From Psychroflexus halocasei (GTDB lineage Bacteria > Bacteroidota > Bacteroidia > Flavobacteriales > Flavobacteriaceae): 64,000 bases of DNA. Location of the stretch: assembly GCF_900107595.1 (NCBI RefSeq), contig NZ_FNQF01000007.1, positions 1-64,000 on the forward strand, in the 5' to 3' direction. Under the pieces are notes generated by a model. The model was not told the DNA's origin and did no database searches. It saw only the letters and a program-made list of their open reading frames with translations. The position numbers were made by a program, and so were the translations under genes. Positions 17,336 through 25,612 of this stretch are shown in pieces; position 1 is the first letter of the stretch, and every line of letters begins with the position of its first letter.

Positions 17336-17342
17336 CTTTAAA

Positions 17343-17845
17343 TTGAGCAATAAACAACAAAATAATAAGCCATCGAAAGTAAAAATTCCTGAAGAATTAC
17401 AGGAGCTAGAGGAAGAACTTAAAAATATTAATCCAAAAATTTTTGATGGCTTACCAAAGAACAAAAACTTGAAATTTTAAAAAGCTTATCTTTTACTTTA
17501 ATACAAGAAAAATCTCATTCAGGCCCTCTGCCAGATGCAGAAACACTTGTTAGATATGATTCCGTTATACCAGAAGGAGCATATCGAATTATGAAAATGG
17601 CTGAAAATCAACAAAATCATAGAATTTCTATAGAAAGTAAATTAGTTGCAAGTCAATCAGCTCAAAGTAAATTAGGACAAGTTTTTGGATTGATTATTGG
17701 ATTGTCAGGAATAGGATGTGGAACTTATCTTGCTTCAATAGGGCAAGATATCGTTGGAGGCATAATAGCTGGGGGAACAGTTGTTAGTTTAGTTTCAGTC
17801 TTTGTTTTAGGGAAAAAATCTCAAAAAAAGAACAACGAAGATTAA
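17343..17845 (+). pseudogene. Frameshifted DUF2335 family membrane protein
   Basis: Two overlapping frames together encode one DUF2335 protein. The first (TTG start at 17343, stop at 17480) gives KIPEELQELEEELKNINPKI. The second continues from about 17459 with KSLSFTLIQEKSHSGPLPDA, ETLVRYDSVIPEGAYRIMKM, AENQQNHRISIESKL, and two membrane helices (VFGLIIGLSGIGCGTYLAS and IIAGGTVVSLVSVFVLG). One missing A in the CCAAAG run at 17454-17459 breaks the frame; restoring it gives about 167 residues, normal for the family. A restart at ATG 17591 would give only the helical 84-residue part. The function of DUF2335 is unknown. A sequencing error, a true mutation or phase variation at the A-run are all possible. 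Confidence 0.75.
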
Positions 17846-17884
17846 GTAAACACTAGCAAACTAGCACTCAATTTTCTATAGATA

Positions 17885-17944
17885 TTTGAACTAGCAAAAG
17901 GCTTGGAAGTCCATCCCCGAGATTTGTTTGATTTTGAGATGGAG
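17885..17944 (+). repeat. Right 60-bp direct repeat (copy of the xre 3' end)
   Basis: This is a 59/60 match to 16784-16843. Without the 1.1-kb segment between the repeats, the xre gene would end here with a TGA directly after the repeat. Beyond 17944 the sequence passes at once into dispersed repeats. Confidence 0.85.
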
Positions 17945-18176
17945 TGATTGGTGATTAGTAGTGAGAACTTAGTAATTCAAAATTTTGAATTTTAAATTCT
18001 AAATTTAAAAAGCCTAAAACCTACAGCCTACCGTCATAAGCAAAAAAACGATTTCACGAATCAACAAATTCATGATTTGTTTGCCAGGCTATTTCTTATA
18101 TTATTCCACTCACTAAATAATAATGATAATAGGTATAAATCTTAAAACAAATTCAAAATTTATAATTCAAGAGAAC

Positions 18177-18308
18177 GGCCTATTTTTTATGTTTTTTAGA
18201 AAACTAGAAAGCGTTGAAGAGAGGCAGAGGGAGCAATGCGCGAGTGAAACGGTTCGCGTTGCGGGGGCAGAGATGCTTTCATTGCTTTTCTAAAACAGAA
18301 AAATAAGC
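18177..18308. repeat. Hairpin repeat H, copy 1 (132 bp)
   Basis: The element is a long imperfect hairpin: GGC/GCC, TATTTTT/AAAAATA, TTTTAGAAAA/TTTTCTAAAA and GAAAGC/GCTTTC pair in nested order, and the centre (18231-18263) forms a further hairpin with GCAATGC/GCGTTGC. Copies lie at 19436-19568, 19889-20021 and 42912-43043, with arm-less or half copies at about 111-143 and 7441-7560. The core sequence is nearly invariant, whereas arms vary but keep pairing. Confidence 0.8.
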
Positions 18309-19435
18309 CTAGACTTTTTTCTTTCTTTTTTGGGCGATGCAAAAAAGGAAAAGGATATTAAAAGAAGTCGAATCATTATATTAAGCACGAAATAGAAACC
18401 GAAAGATAGACTTTGAATTGAGAGGGCTATGGAAAAGAAGGGAGAGCATTAATTGAAAACGAATTCATTAATAATTGATCAACCAATCTTTAAACTGTCA
18501 TGCTGAACAAATGCCGCCATAGGCGAAGTGCGATTCAGCATCTCATCTCTACATCTGTCATTCTGAAGACACGAGTACGGGAGTGTCATTCAGAATCCCA
18601 CCAATTGGAGACGAATCAATAATTGCATCGAAGTCTTCCTTTAAATCATTATTGAATATTACATAGTGATTTCTTTCATTTTTTCCATTGATGAAAAAAC
18701 GAAACATCCCGAATAGGTCGGGACTAACGAAAAAAGAGGAGGAAATTTTTGCTTCGTTCCTCTACGCAAAACCCCTGATGTCTTTTTCGCTACATGCTTA
18801 TGACTACGTCAAGCACTTCCGCGAAAGCCACAGGTATTTCTTGAAATTAGTCAGTTACTTTCATAATTCATTTCCGTTGAGTTGAGCTATGACAAACTTC
18901 TTAGCAGGGATAAGAGTAATTCAAAATTTTTAATTCAAAATTCATAATTGAAGAGAACGGCCTACCGCCTAAAGCTTATAGTCTATAGCAATTTCACAAA
19001 TCACCAATCACGAAAAACCGAATCAATCCCGAAGGATCGGGACAAACGAATCAGCAAATTAACGAATCACCGAATCCACGAATACACGAATAACTCGGGA
19101 CTAACAAATCATGAGATTCTGAATAAATATCTCCTATCGTCGATATTTTCCAGAATGACAAAACATGATCTGCTGAATATATTTCTTTCATTTTTTCTTG
19201 ATAAAAAACGAAGCAATCCCGAATAAGTCGGGACAAGAATAACAAAAGGAAATTTTCACTTCACTATCGTTTCGTGAAACCGCTGCTCAAACTGCGTTTC
19301 ATGCTCTTTTTTGCTACCGCAAAACGCACTTCCACTTGTTTGACAGACTATTTCTGATATTATTCCAATCACTAAACAATAATGATAAGAGGTATAAATC
19401 TTAAAGCAAATTCAAAATTCATAATTTAAGAGAAC

Positions 19436-19568
19436 GGCCTATTTTTTATGTTTTTTAGGAAACTAGAAAGCTTTGAAGAAAGGCAGAGGGAGCAATGCGC
19501 GAGTGAAACGGTTCGCGTTGCGGTGGAAGAGATGCTTTCGTTGCTTTTCTAAAACAGAAAAATCAGCC
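19436..19568. repeat. Hairpin repeat H, copy 2 (133 bp)
   Basis: Same nested arms as copy 1 with a G-T wobble in TTTTAGGAAA/TTTTCTAAAA and AAAAATCAGCC at the right end. Core at about 19490-19522. Confidence 0.75.
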
Positions 19569-19888
19569 TAGTCCCGACCCTTCGGGGTGCTTCTTTTCGG
19601 CAATGGAAAAGAAGAGGGAATATCAATAGAAGTTCCCTTCATTTTTTCTTGATAAAAAACGAAGCAATCCCGAATAAGTCGGGACAAGAATAACAAAAGG
19701 AAATTTTCACTTCACTATCGTTTTGTGAAACCGCTGTTCAAACTGTGCTACATGCTCTTTTTTGCGAAAATGCAAAACGCACTTCCGCTTGTTTGACAGA
19801 CTATTTCTGATATTATTCCAATCACTAAACAATAATGATAAGAGGTATAAATCTTAAAGCAAATTCAAAATTTATAATTCAAGAGAAC

Positions 19889-20021
19889 GGCCTATTTTTT
19901 ATGTTTTTTAGAAAACTAGAAAGCTTTGAAGAAAGGCAGAGGGAGCAATGCGCGAGTGAAACGGTTCGCGTTGCGGTGGAAGAGATGCTTTCGTTGCTTT
20001 TCTAAAACAGAAAAATCAGCC
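19889..20021. repeat. Hairpin repeat H, copy 3 (133 bp)
   Basis: Nearly identical to copy 2, offset by 453 bases within the tandem duplication. Arms GGCC/GCC, TATTTTT/AAAAAT, TTTTAGAAAA/TTTTCTAAAA and GAAAGC/GCTTTC. Confidence 0.75.
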
Positions 20022-20149
20022 TAGTCCCGACCCTTCGGGGTGCTTCTTTTCGGCAATGGAAAAGAAGAGAGAATATCAATAGAAGTTCTTTTCATTTTGC
20101 CTTGACGCAATCCCGAAGGATCGGGAGAAACAATCCCGAACCATCGGGA

Positions 20150-20275
20150 CAAGATTAATTTTAGGAAATTTTTACTTCGTTACTCTTCGCAAAACCCTTG
20201 TTGTCTTTTTCGCTTCATGCTTATGACTTCGTCAAGCACTTTCGCGAAAGCCACAGGTATTTCTTGAAATTAGTC
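20150..20275. repeat. Palindromic repeat Q, ~125 bp
   Basis: Arms near GATTAATTTTAGGAAAT and GTATTTCTTGAAATTAGTC pair imperfectly around a conserved centre with TTTTTCGC and TTTCGCGAAAG. Other copies lie at about 18720-18852, 22289-22411 and 43142-43267. Confidence 0.65.
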
Positions 20276-20770
20276 GGTTGAGTTACATTGAGGCTTTAGA
20301 GTTAAATAAAACCGATTCACGAAAAAACGAATACACGAATACACGAATTTACGAATAGTCGAATAACCGATTATACGATTTCACGAATCCACGAATCCAC
20401 GATTTTATCCCGAATAACTCGGGACTAACAAAGCATGAGATTCTGATCCCGACCCTTCGGGGCAGAATGACAGATATTTTGCTAGTCACCATTCACGAAT
20501 CACAAGTCACAGAATAACTGACAACAGATAACCTATTAAATGTATTCCCTTCATTTTTTCTTGATAAAAAACGAAGCAAAAAATCAAGAATAAAATGAGG
20601 AAATTTTCACTTCACTATCGTTTCGTGAAACCGCTGTTCAAACTGCGCTTCATGCTCTTTTTTGCGAAAATGCAAAACGCACTTCCGCTTGTTTGACAGA
20701 CTATTTCTTATATTATTCCTCTCACTAAACAATAATGATATGAGGTTTAAAACATACCGCCTAAAGCCTA

Positions 20771-21230
20771 AAGCTTATAGCCTAAAGCAATTTCACGAAA
20801 ACCGAATTACTAGTTATAAATCACGAATACACGAATAAACGAATACACGAAAAACTATAAACGATCAACTAACAACTGATAACCGACAACGGATAACCGA
20901 AAAACCGCTCTATGCTCTATGCCGTATGCCTAAAGCTTATAGCCTAAAGCAATTTCACGAAAACCGAATTACTAGTTATAAATCACGAATACACGAATAA
21001 ACGAATACACGAAAAACTATAAACGATCAACTAACAACTGATAACCGACAACGGATAACCGAAAAACCGCTCTATGCTCTATGCCGTATGCCTAAAGCTT
21101 ATAGCCTAAAGCAATTTCACGAAAACCGAATTACTAGTTATAAATCACGAATACACGAATAAACGAATACACGAAAAACTATAAACGATCAACTGATAAC
21201 TGATAACCGATAACCGATAACCGATAACTG
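20771..21230. repeat. 162-bp tandem repeat, about 2.8 copies
   Basis: Units begin at 20771, 20933 and 21095 (marker AAGCTTATAGCCTAAAGC) and are almost identical. Each holds 'cgaatacacgaataaacg' text and 'ctctatgctctatgccgtat'. A related single unit is at about 380-500. No coding potential is visible. Confidence 0.85.
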
Positions 21231-21234
21231 ACAA

Positions 21235-21864
21235 CTACTCCACAAAAACACTTATAGAAGCCGTTTTTTCTTTTTGCCCTAAATACCCAAACCAGACTAG
21301 AGGAGGAGACGTGCCTTGCCAAACTTCCGGGATTTTAAAGTCTGCTTGTTCATCGTTTCGTAATGCTAAGTTGGCCTTGAAATAAAATTGATGAAGCTGA
21401 GGTTGATAAAGCACAACAAACAATTCATCATCAGCCTGTGCAAGTGCTTGATCTTTTTCCGATGTCCATGTGACACTTCGTGTGAAGCTATCGACTTCAA
21501 TTATATTAAGATGAGCAGGAGGGCGTATCATTCCGTAACTCATGAGGGCTTTAGAGAGGTTGATAGAAAATTGTTGGTTATTTTCAGAAATGGCATGCTT
21601 AAGATAATAAGATTTAATAAGGTGATAAGTTGCTTTTTTCTGATTAATCGGGAAATAGGTTTGATTTAAAATAAAGCTCGCAGCATTTAAAAAATGCATC
21701 ACGCATTTCATTTTCTGACGCTGACGAAGCTGCAATTGCGTTGCAGGTTTTTTGGTTGGTCTCGGAGCGCTACTGACGTAATTCCCATATTTACTTTTTT
21801 TGAAAACTAAGTTTCCAGCCTTTCCAGATATTGTCCCTATGCTATTGTGTATGATTTGTGCCAT
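21235..21864 (-). CDS. DUF6266 family protein
   Basis: The 209-residue protein begins MAQIIHNSIGTISGKAGNLV, followed by FKKSKYGNYVSSAPRPTKKP and a glutamine/arginine-rich helix (ATQLQLRQRQKMKCVMHFLN), the N-terminal hallmark of DUF6266. The rest alternates short beta-like stretches (FTRSVTWTSE, ELFVVLYQPQLHQFYFKANL, PLVWFGYLGQ). No signal peptide is seen. Function is unknown; the family is very common in Bacteroidota and some members lie in phage-like regions. It stands alone in the repeat island; a distant paralogue is at 1390-2145. Its stop is directly at the end of the 162-bp tandem repeat, without a recognisable terminator. Confidence 0.8.
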   Translation of the reverse strand: MAQIIHNSIGTISGKAGNLVFKKSKYGNYVSSAPRPTKKPATQLQLRQRQKMKCVMHFLNAASFILNQTYFPINQKKATYHLIKSYYLKHAISENNQQFSINLSKALMSYGMIRPPAHLNIIEVDSFTRSVTWTSEKDQALAQADDELFVVLYQPQLHQFYFKANLALRNDEQADFKIPEVWQGTSPPLVWFGYLGQKEKTASISVFVE

Positions 21865-22556
21865 GGTATTTAGTTTTGATTTAAAAATACAGCAGTATCT
21901 CCAAGCTCAAGCGAGGTCTTTCACATGCAGATTGTAGTGATGAAGTATACTTAGCGCGTTGTTCCTTCGATCAAAGAACGTTGTTTCCTTGATATCACAG
22001 GACTTTATCGAGCAAAGATCGAGCAAGCATCGAGTCAATAGCGAGTTAACCTTGCTTATACCTGAGGGTGATATGGAGTATCATGCCAGTATCTATGGAA
22101 TTAAGCACTGTATTTAGACAGCTGATTTACTGTCATGCTGAACAAATGCAGCCACAGGCGAAGTGCGATTCAGTATCTCATTTCCATATCTGTCATTCTG
22201 AAGACACGAGTACGGGAGTGTCATTCAGAATCTCATCAATTGAAGTTCCTTTCATTTTGCCTTGACGCAAAACGAAACAAAAAGTCAAGACTAATTTCAG
22301 GAAATTTTTGCTTCGCTGCTCTACGCAAAATCCCTGATGCCTTTTTCGCTACATGCTTATGACTACGTCAAGCACTTTCGCGAAAGCCACAGGTATTTCT
22401 TTAAATTAGTCGGTTGAGTTGCGTTGTGATTTTAAAGATTTACTGAGTAAAGAAAGACCAACGAAAATCGAATCACGATTCACAAATCACGATTCACTGA
22501 GAAACCAATAAACGAAATTTTTCGTATCATTGCAAAACCAATTTATGACCTAACTC
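21865..22556. repeat. Repeat stretch upstream of the polysaccharide locus
   Basis: No gene. At 21950-22050 there is a short set of 'gatcaaagatcgagcaa' like repeats. REP-like palindromes follow at about 22130-22180 (ATGCTGAA/TTCAGTAT) and 22190-22240 (ATTCTGAA/TTCAGAAT), then palindromic repeat Q at 22289-22411, then low-complexity 'cgaatcacgattcac' text up to the first glycosyltransferase gene. The locus promoter is not obvious. Confidence 0.75.
22289..22411. repeat. Palindromic repeat Q, second well-preserved copy
   Basis: GACTAATTT (22289) pairs with AAATTAGTC (22403-22411), with GGAAAT/ATTTCT inside. The centre has TTTTTCGC and CTTTCGCGAAAG. It differs from the 20150 copy in several arm bases. 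Confidence 0.65.
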
Positions 22557-23498
22557 ATGTCTCAAGAACCTCTTGTATCTATTATTATTCCGACTTTTAA
22601 CAGGGCTCACCTGATTGGGGAAACCTTGGATTCTGTGTTGGCGCAAACCTACCAAAACTGGGAGTGTATTGTCGTTGATGATGGCAGTACGGATGACACA
22701 GATGCCGTGATGAAAACTTACTGTGATAAGGACGCACGCTTTAAATATTACCACCGCCCAGATGAACATTTACCAGGTGGCAATGGCGCCAGAAATTATG
22801 GTTTTAAGATGAGTCAGGGGGAATATATCAATTGGTTTGACTCGGATGATTTGATGCATAAAGAAAAGTTAAAACATCAGATGTATGCAATACAATCATC
22901 AAAGGGTGATTTGTGTATATGTTATACTAAAATATTTGGAGATACTGATGAGGATTTTGATAGATTAAATACCAAATCATTATATTCAGAAAATCCTTTT
23001 GTTAGTTTTGTTAAGAGAGAAATAGTGTTTAGGACTCAAGCCCCTCTCATAAAAAGAAAGCTAATTAATAAATATAAATTAGTTTTTGATGAAGAATTAA
23101 AGGCTTCTCAAGAATGGGAATTTTTTTCTAGATTACTTTTTTACAATAATACTTTCCATATTATAGATGAAGAACTTGTTTACTATAGGAGGCATGATGG
23201 ATCTATATCATCACAAACTTCAGCAGAAAAACTTAAACACTACTACATGGCTAAGCTTAAAGTGTTTAGAATGATTAAAGGCTCTGAGTATGAAACATTG
23301 CTTAACTCTTTTTTTGTAAATACATTTAATTCTTTTTTTAGAAGATTTCTTTTTATGAAAAGTTATAAATATGCAAAACACTCTCTTGACCATGAAATAA
23401 GAAAATATTCTGGATTTTATTATTACTTAAAGGCAAGTCTTATTTATCAAGTTTTTAAGTTTTTTGGTAAAGGCTATTATTTACGAAAATTTTTATGA
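22557..23498 (+). CDS. Glycosyltransferase family 2
   Basis: The 313-residue protein opens with the GT-A fold of family 2: VSIIIPTFNRAHLIGETLDS, WECIVVDDGSTDDTDAVM, GARNYGFKMSQGEYINWFDS and the metal-binding DSDD. The acceptor side includes ASQEWEFFSRLL and YYRRHDGSISSQ. It is a cytoplasmic enzyme adding one sugar to the lipid-linked repeat unit of a surface polysaccharide; the sugar cannot be told. It is the first gene of the locus and overlaps the next gene by four bases (ATGA). Confidence 0.9.
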   Translation: MSQEPLVSIIIPTFNRAHLIGETLDSVLAQTYQNWECIVVDDGSTDDTDAVMKTYCDKDARFKYYHRPDEHLPGGNGARNYGFKMSQGEYINWFDSDDLMHKEKLKHQMYAIQSSKGDLCICYTKIFGDTDEDFDRLNTKSLYSENPFVSFVKREIVFRTQAPLIKRKLINKYKLVFDEELKASQEWEFFSRLLFYNNTFHIIDEELVYYRRHDGSISSQTSAEKLKHYYMAKLKVFRMIKGSEYETLLNSFFVNTFNSFFRRFLFMKSYKYAKHSLDHEIRKYSGFYYYLKASLIYQVFKFFGKGYYLRKFL

Positions 23499-24415
23499 TG
23501 GAATTTGATACTATTGTTTTTGTAATTGCATTTGATAAACCTGATTATACATCTAAGGTCATGGATTGTTTCATAGCTTCTAAAAATATAAGTAATACTA
23601 AACTTGTGCTTGTTGATAATTCTGATTTTGAATGTCTAGTAGATAAGTATTACTTTAAAAGACCTGATGTTGTACATTTTAAAACTCAATTTAAAAATAA
23701 ATCTAAAGCTCTTAATCAAGCTGTTAAGGCCTTTTGTAAACAAAACAATGATTTTATAATCAGTTTAGATAATGATGTCGAATTTGATCAGTTTTTTTTA
23801 AAAAAATATATCGACAGTGCTAAATTAAAAGGTTTAAAATATTACTTCGGAACAAGTTTCATTGTTAAAAATAAACCCAAAATTATCAATCAATCAACAT
23901 ATCGTTTTTTACAAGGTTCCCAAAAAGGAAAAACTGATCAAGATTTTAAAAAAAATAAAATGTTTTTAGGCTTTTCATACGCTTTTTTTAAAAAACAGTG
24001 GCTTCAAGTTGGTGGTTTTGATGAAAGATTTGGACCAGGATCCAGTATGGGTTTAAGTGGTGATGAATCTATTTTTCAGAAAAAACTAATTTTTGCTGGT
24101 TTTAAGCCTTTTTTAATAGAAAGCAATCCTATTGTGCATAAACCTTTAAACTCATCATATCGAAAAGAGAGAGTTTTGAAAAGAGTTAAGCAAAACGGAT
24201 TAACCCATGGTTTCCAAAAAATCATAGAAAGTAAGCCAGAGTATTTCAAAAGATTATTAGGTTTATTGTGGATAAATTGTAAATTACTGATAATGTTCAA
24301 ATTTTATGATTTACATGTCCAACTAAAATATTTGAGTGGCTATCTAAATTCATTGATTATTTACATTAAAATTGAAGATAAATCTTCTATATATCAAAAT
24401 ATTAAAAAACTTTGA
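23495..24415 (+). CDS. Glycosyltransferase family 2-like
   Basis: This 306-residue protein has a divergent GT-A fold: TIVFVIAFDKPDYTSKVMDC, KLVLVDNSDF, NKSKALNQAVKAFC, the DxD motif in FIISLDNDVEFDQF and the C-terminal VGGFDERFGPGSSMGLSGDE, typical of the GT2 acceptor loop. The coding sequence is strikingly AT-rich with long A and T runs, as are the following genes to 28552. It overlaps the preceding gene by four bases and abuts the next. Confidence 0.8.
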   Translation: MMEFDTIVFVIAFDKPDYTSKVMDCFIASKNISNTKLVLVDNSDFECLVDKYYFKRPDVVHFKTQFKNKSKALNQAVKAFCKQNNDFIISLDNDVEFDQFFLKKYIDSAKLKGLKYYFGTSFIVKNKPKIINQSTYRFLQGSQKGKTDQDFKKNKMFLGFSYAFFKKQWLQVGGFDERFGPGSSMGLSGDESIFQKKLIFAGFKPFLIESNPIVHKPLNSSYRKERVLKRVKQNGLTHGFQKIIESKPEYFKRLLGLLWINCKLLIMFKFYDLHVQLKYLSGYLNSLIIYIKIEDKSSIYQNIKKL

Positions 24416-25612
24416 ATGAAAATACTCATAATTTCATCTGAAATTGTCAAAAATAAATATTCCGCAAGTATTCGAACGTCCAAGGCGATTCAAAAAATAT
24501 CTAGGGAGCATGAGGTTGATATCTTAACTGAACCCATGACGGTATGGGATTTTGAGCATCAAGCCAAGAATATTTATATATCAGATTATAAAATTCCAAA
24601 TTCCAAAAAACTATCTTTTAAAGAAAAGTTAGCTAGTAAATTTTTGAAAATTAGTTTAAGGCATCAAGCGCGTGAAAGGCAACTACGCAAAAAATTAAAA
24701 TCTATTTCTTATGATGAATACGATTTTATTATCGCTTTTGGTGGAGGCGGATTTTTTGAACCCTTAATTGTGCTGTCAGAATTAAAGACCAAAGCGACAC
24801 GAATTGGCTTTATTCATGATCCATATCCGGGGGATGTTTTTCCAGAACCTTACAAATCAGATTCAACAAAACACAGCTTAAAAATTAGACATCAATTAAA
24901 GGATGTGTTTACCAAACTAGACAAATTGGCATTCCCTTCAAAATTGTTAGGCACATGGATGGATGGATACTATGAATTTGGTCAAAGTAAAATATTAGAA
25001 TTACCACATTTATTACCAACAATTGAACTAGATAGAGATGCAAAAGATGAAGCGAGCATTTTTTTGAAATCATATAATCTAAAACCAAAAAAATTCTATT
25101 TTCACGCAGGCACTTTGTTAAAGCATAGACCTGTAGAAGAGATCATCAAGCAATTTAAGAAATTGAAGAATGAGGATCTTGTTGAGAAAGATTTTAAACT
25201 TCTTTTTATTGGTAGCGTAAATTATGACATACAAAACACTGATGAAGATGTTATCATCATCAAACAAAGACAGCCTTTAGCTCTGATTAATGCTATTTCA
25301 AGTCAAGCTAAAGCTTTAATGATTATTGAACACATCGCTGATATTAGTCCATTTTTACCTGGCAAAGTACCAGAATACATTGCCCATGAAAAACCAATTA
25401 TGCATTTTGGACCTAGAAACTCCGAGACTTGCCGAATCGTTGAACCATTTGTGGAAATATCTAATTTTAGCGCAGCTTTAGACCAACCCGAACAAATATC
25501 TATTTTGTTAAAAAACGGTGGTGTGAACTTGTCTGAAAATAAAAATATTGTCAATCATTTTAAAATTGATAATTTTATAACACAAATAAAAGCTATTGTA
25601 AATGGAAGATAA
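24416..25612 (+). CDS. Putative GT-B glycosyltransferase
   Basis: The 398-residue protein starts with KILIISSEIVKNKYSASIRT, a Rossmann-like first strand with a substrate loop, continues with DFIIAFGGGGFFEPLIVLSE and GFIHDPYPGDVFPEPYKSD, and has a second nucleotide-binding half with FYFHAGTLLKHRPVEEIIKQ, LLFIGSVNYD and FLPGKVPEYIAHEKPIMHFG. The order fits a GT-B glycosyltransferase, although the EX7E motif of family 4 is not clear. Its ATG directly follows the previous stop, and its end overlaps the next gene by 11 bases. Confidence 0.75.
   Translation: MKILIISSEIVKNKYSASIRTSKAIQKISREHEVDILTEPMTVWDFEHQAKNIYISDYKIPNSKKLSFKEKLASKFLKISLRHQARERQLRKKLKSISYDEYDFIIAFGGGGFFEPLIVLSELKTKATRIGFIHDPYPGDVFPEPYKSDSTKHSLKIRHQLKDVFTKLDKLAFPSKLLGTWMDGYYEFGQSKILELPHLLPTIELDRDAKDEASIFLKSYNLKPKKFYFHAGTLLKHRPVEEIIKQFKKLKNEDLVEKDFKLLFIGSVNYDIQNTDEDVIIIKQRQPLALINAISSQAKALMIIEHIADISPFLPGKVPEYIAHEKPIMHFGPRNSETCRIVEPFVEISNFSAALDQPEQISILLKNGGVNLSENKNIVNHFKIDNFITQIKAIVNGR

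Larger units (their letters stand above)
19187..20090. repeat. Tandem duplication, two ~452-bp units
   Basis: The units 19187-19637 and 19638-20090 are nearly identical and each contains one hairpin element H, a 'gataaaaaacgaagc' block with a CCCGAATAAGTCGGG hairpin and the 'tgatattattcc' block. A third, partial unit starts at about 20540. This shows recent local amplification. Confidence 0.8.
17945..21234. repeat. 3.3-kb repeat island
   Basis: No credible gene is present. The stretch is built from repeat families that also occur at 1-580, 7003-8001, 21865-22556 and 42162-44608: the 132-bp hairpin element (18177, 19436, 19889), a second palindromic element (about 18720-18852 and 20150-20275), REP-like ATTCTGAA and ATGCTGAA palindromes (about 18497-18600, 19105-19160, 20420-20475), short CCCGA-TCGGG hairpins, an 'aactatttcttatattattcc' type block and a 162-bp tandem repeat (20771-21230). 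The open frames at 18688, 18948 and 19051 are repeat by-products. Confidence 0.85.

Noticed and set aside
17591-17845. Independent 84-aa membrane protein gene
   Set aside because: The upstream sequence continues the DUF2335 fold in the same frame from 17459, so this is the 3' part of a frameshifted gene.
18688-19245. Open frames at 18688-18885, 18948-19226 and minus 19051-19245
   Set aside because: All are composed of palindromic repeat Q, family P and low-complexity text.
22068-22362. Two overlapping open frames
   Set aside because: They run through family P palindromes and repeat Q; no protein-like composition.
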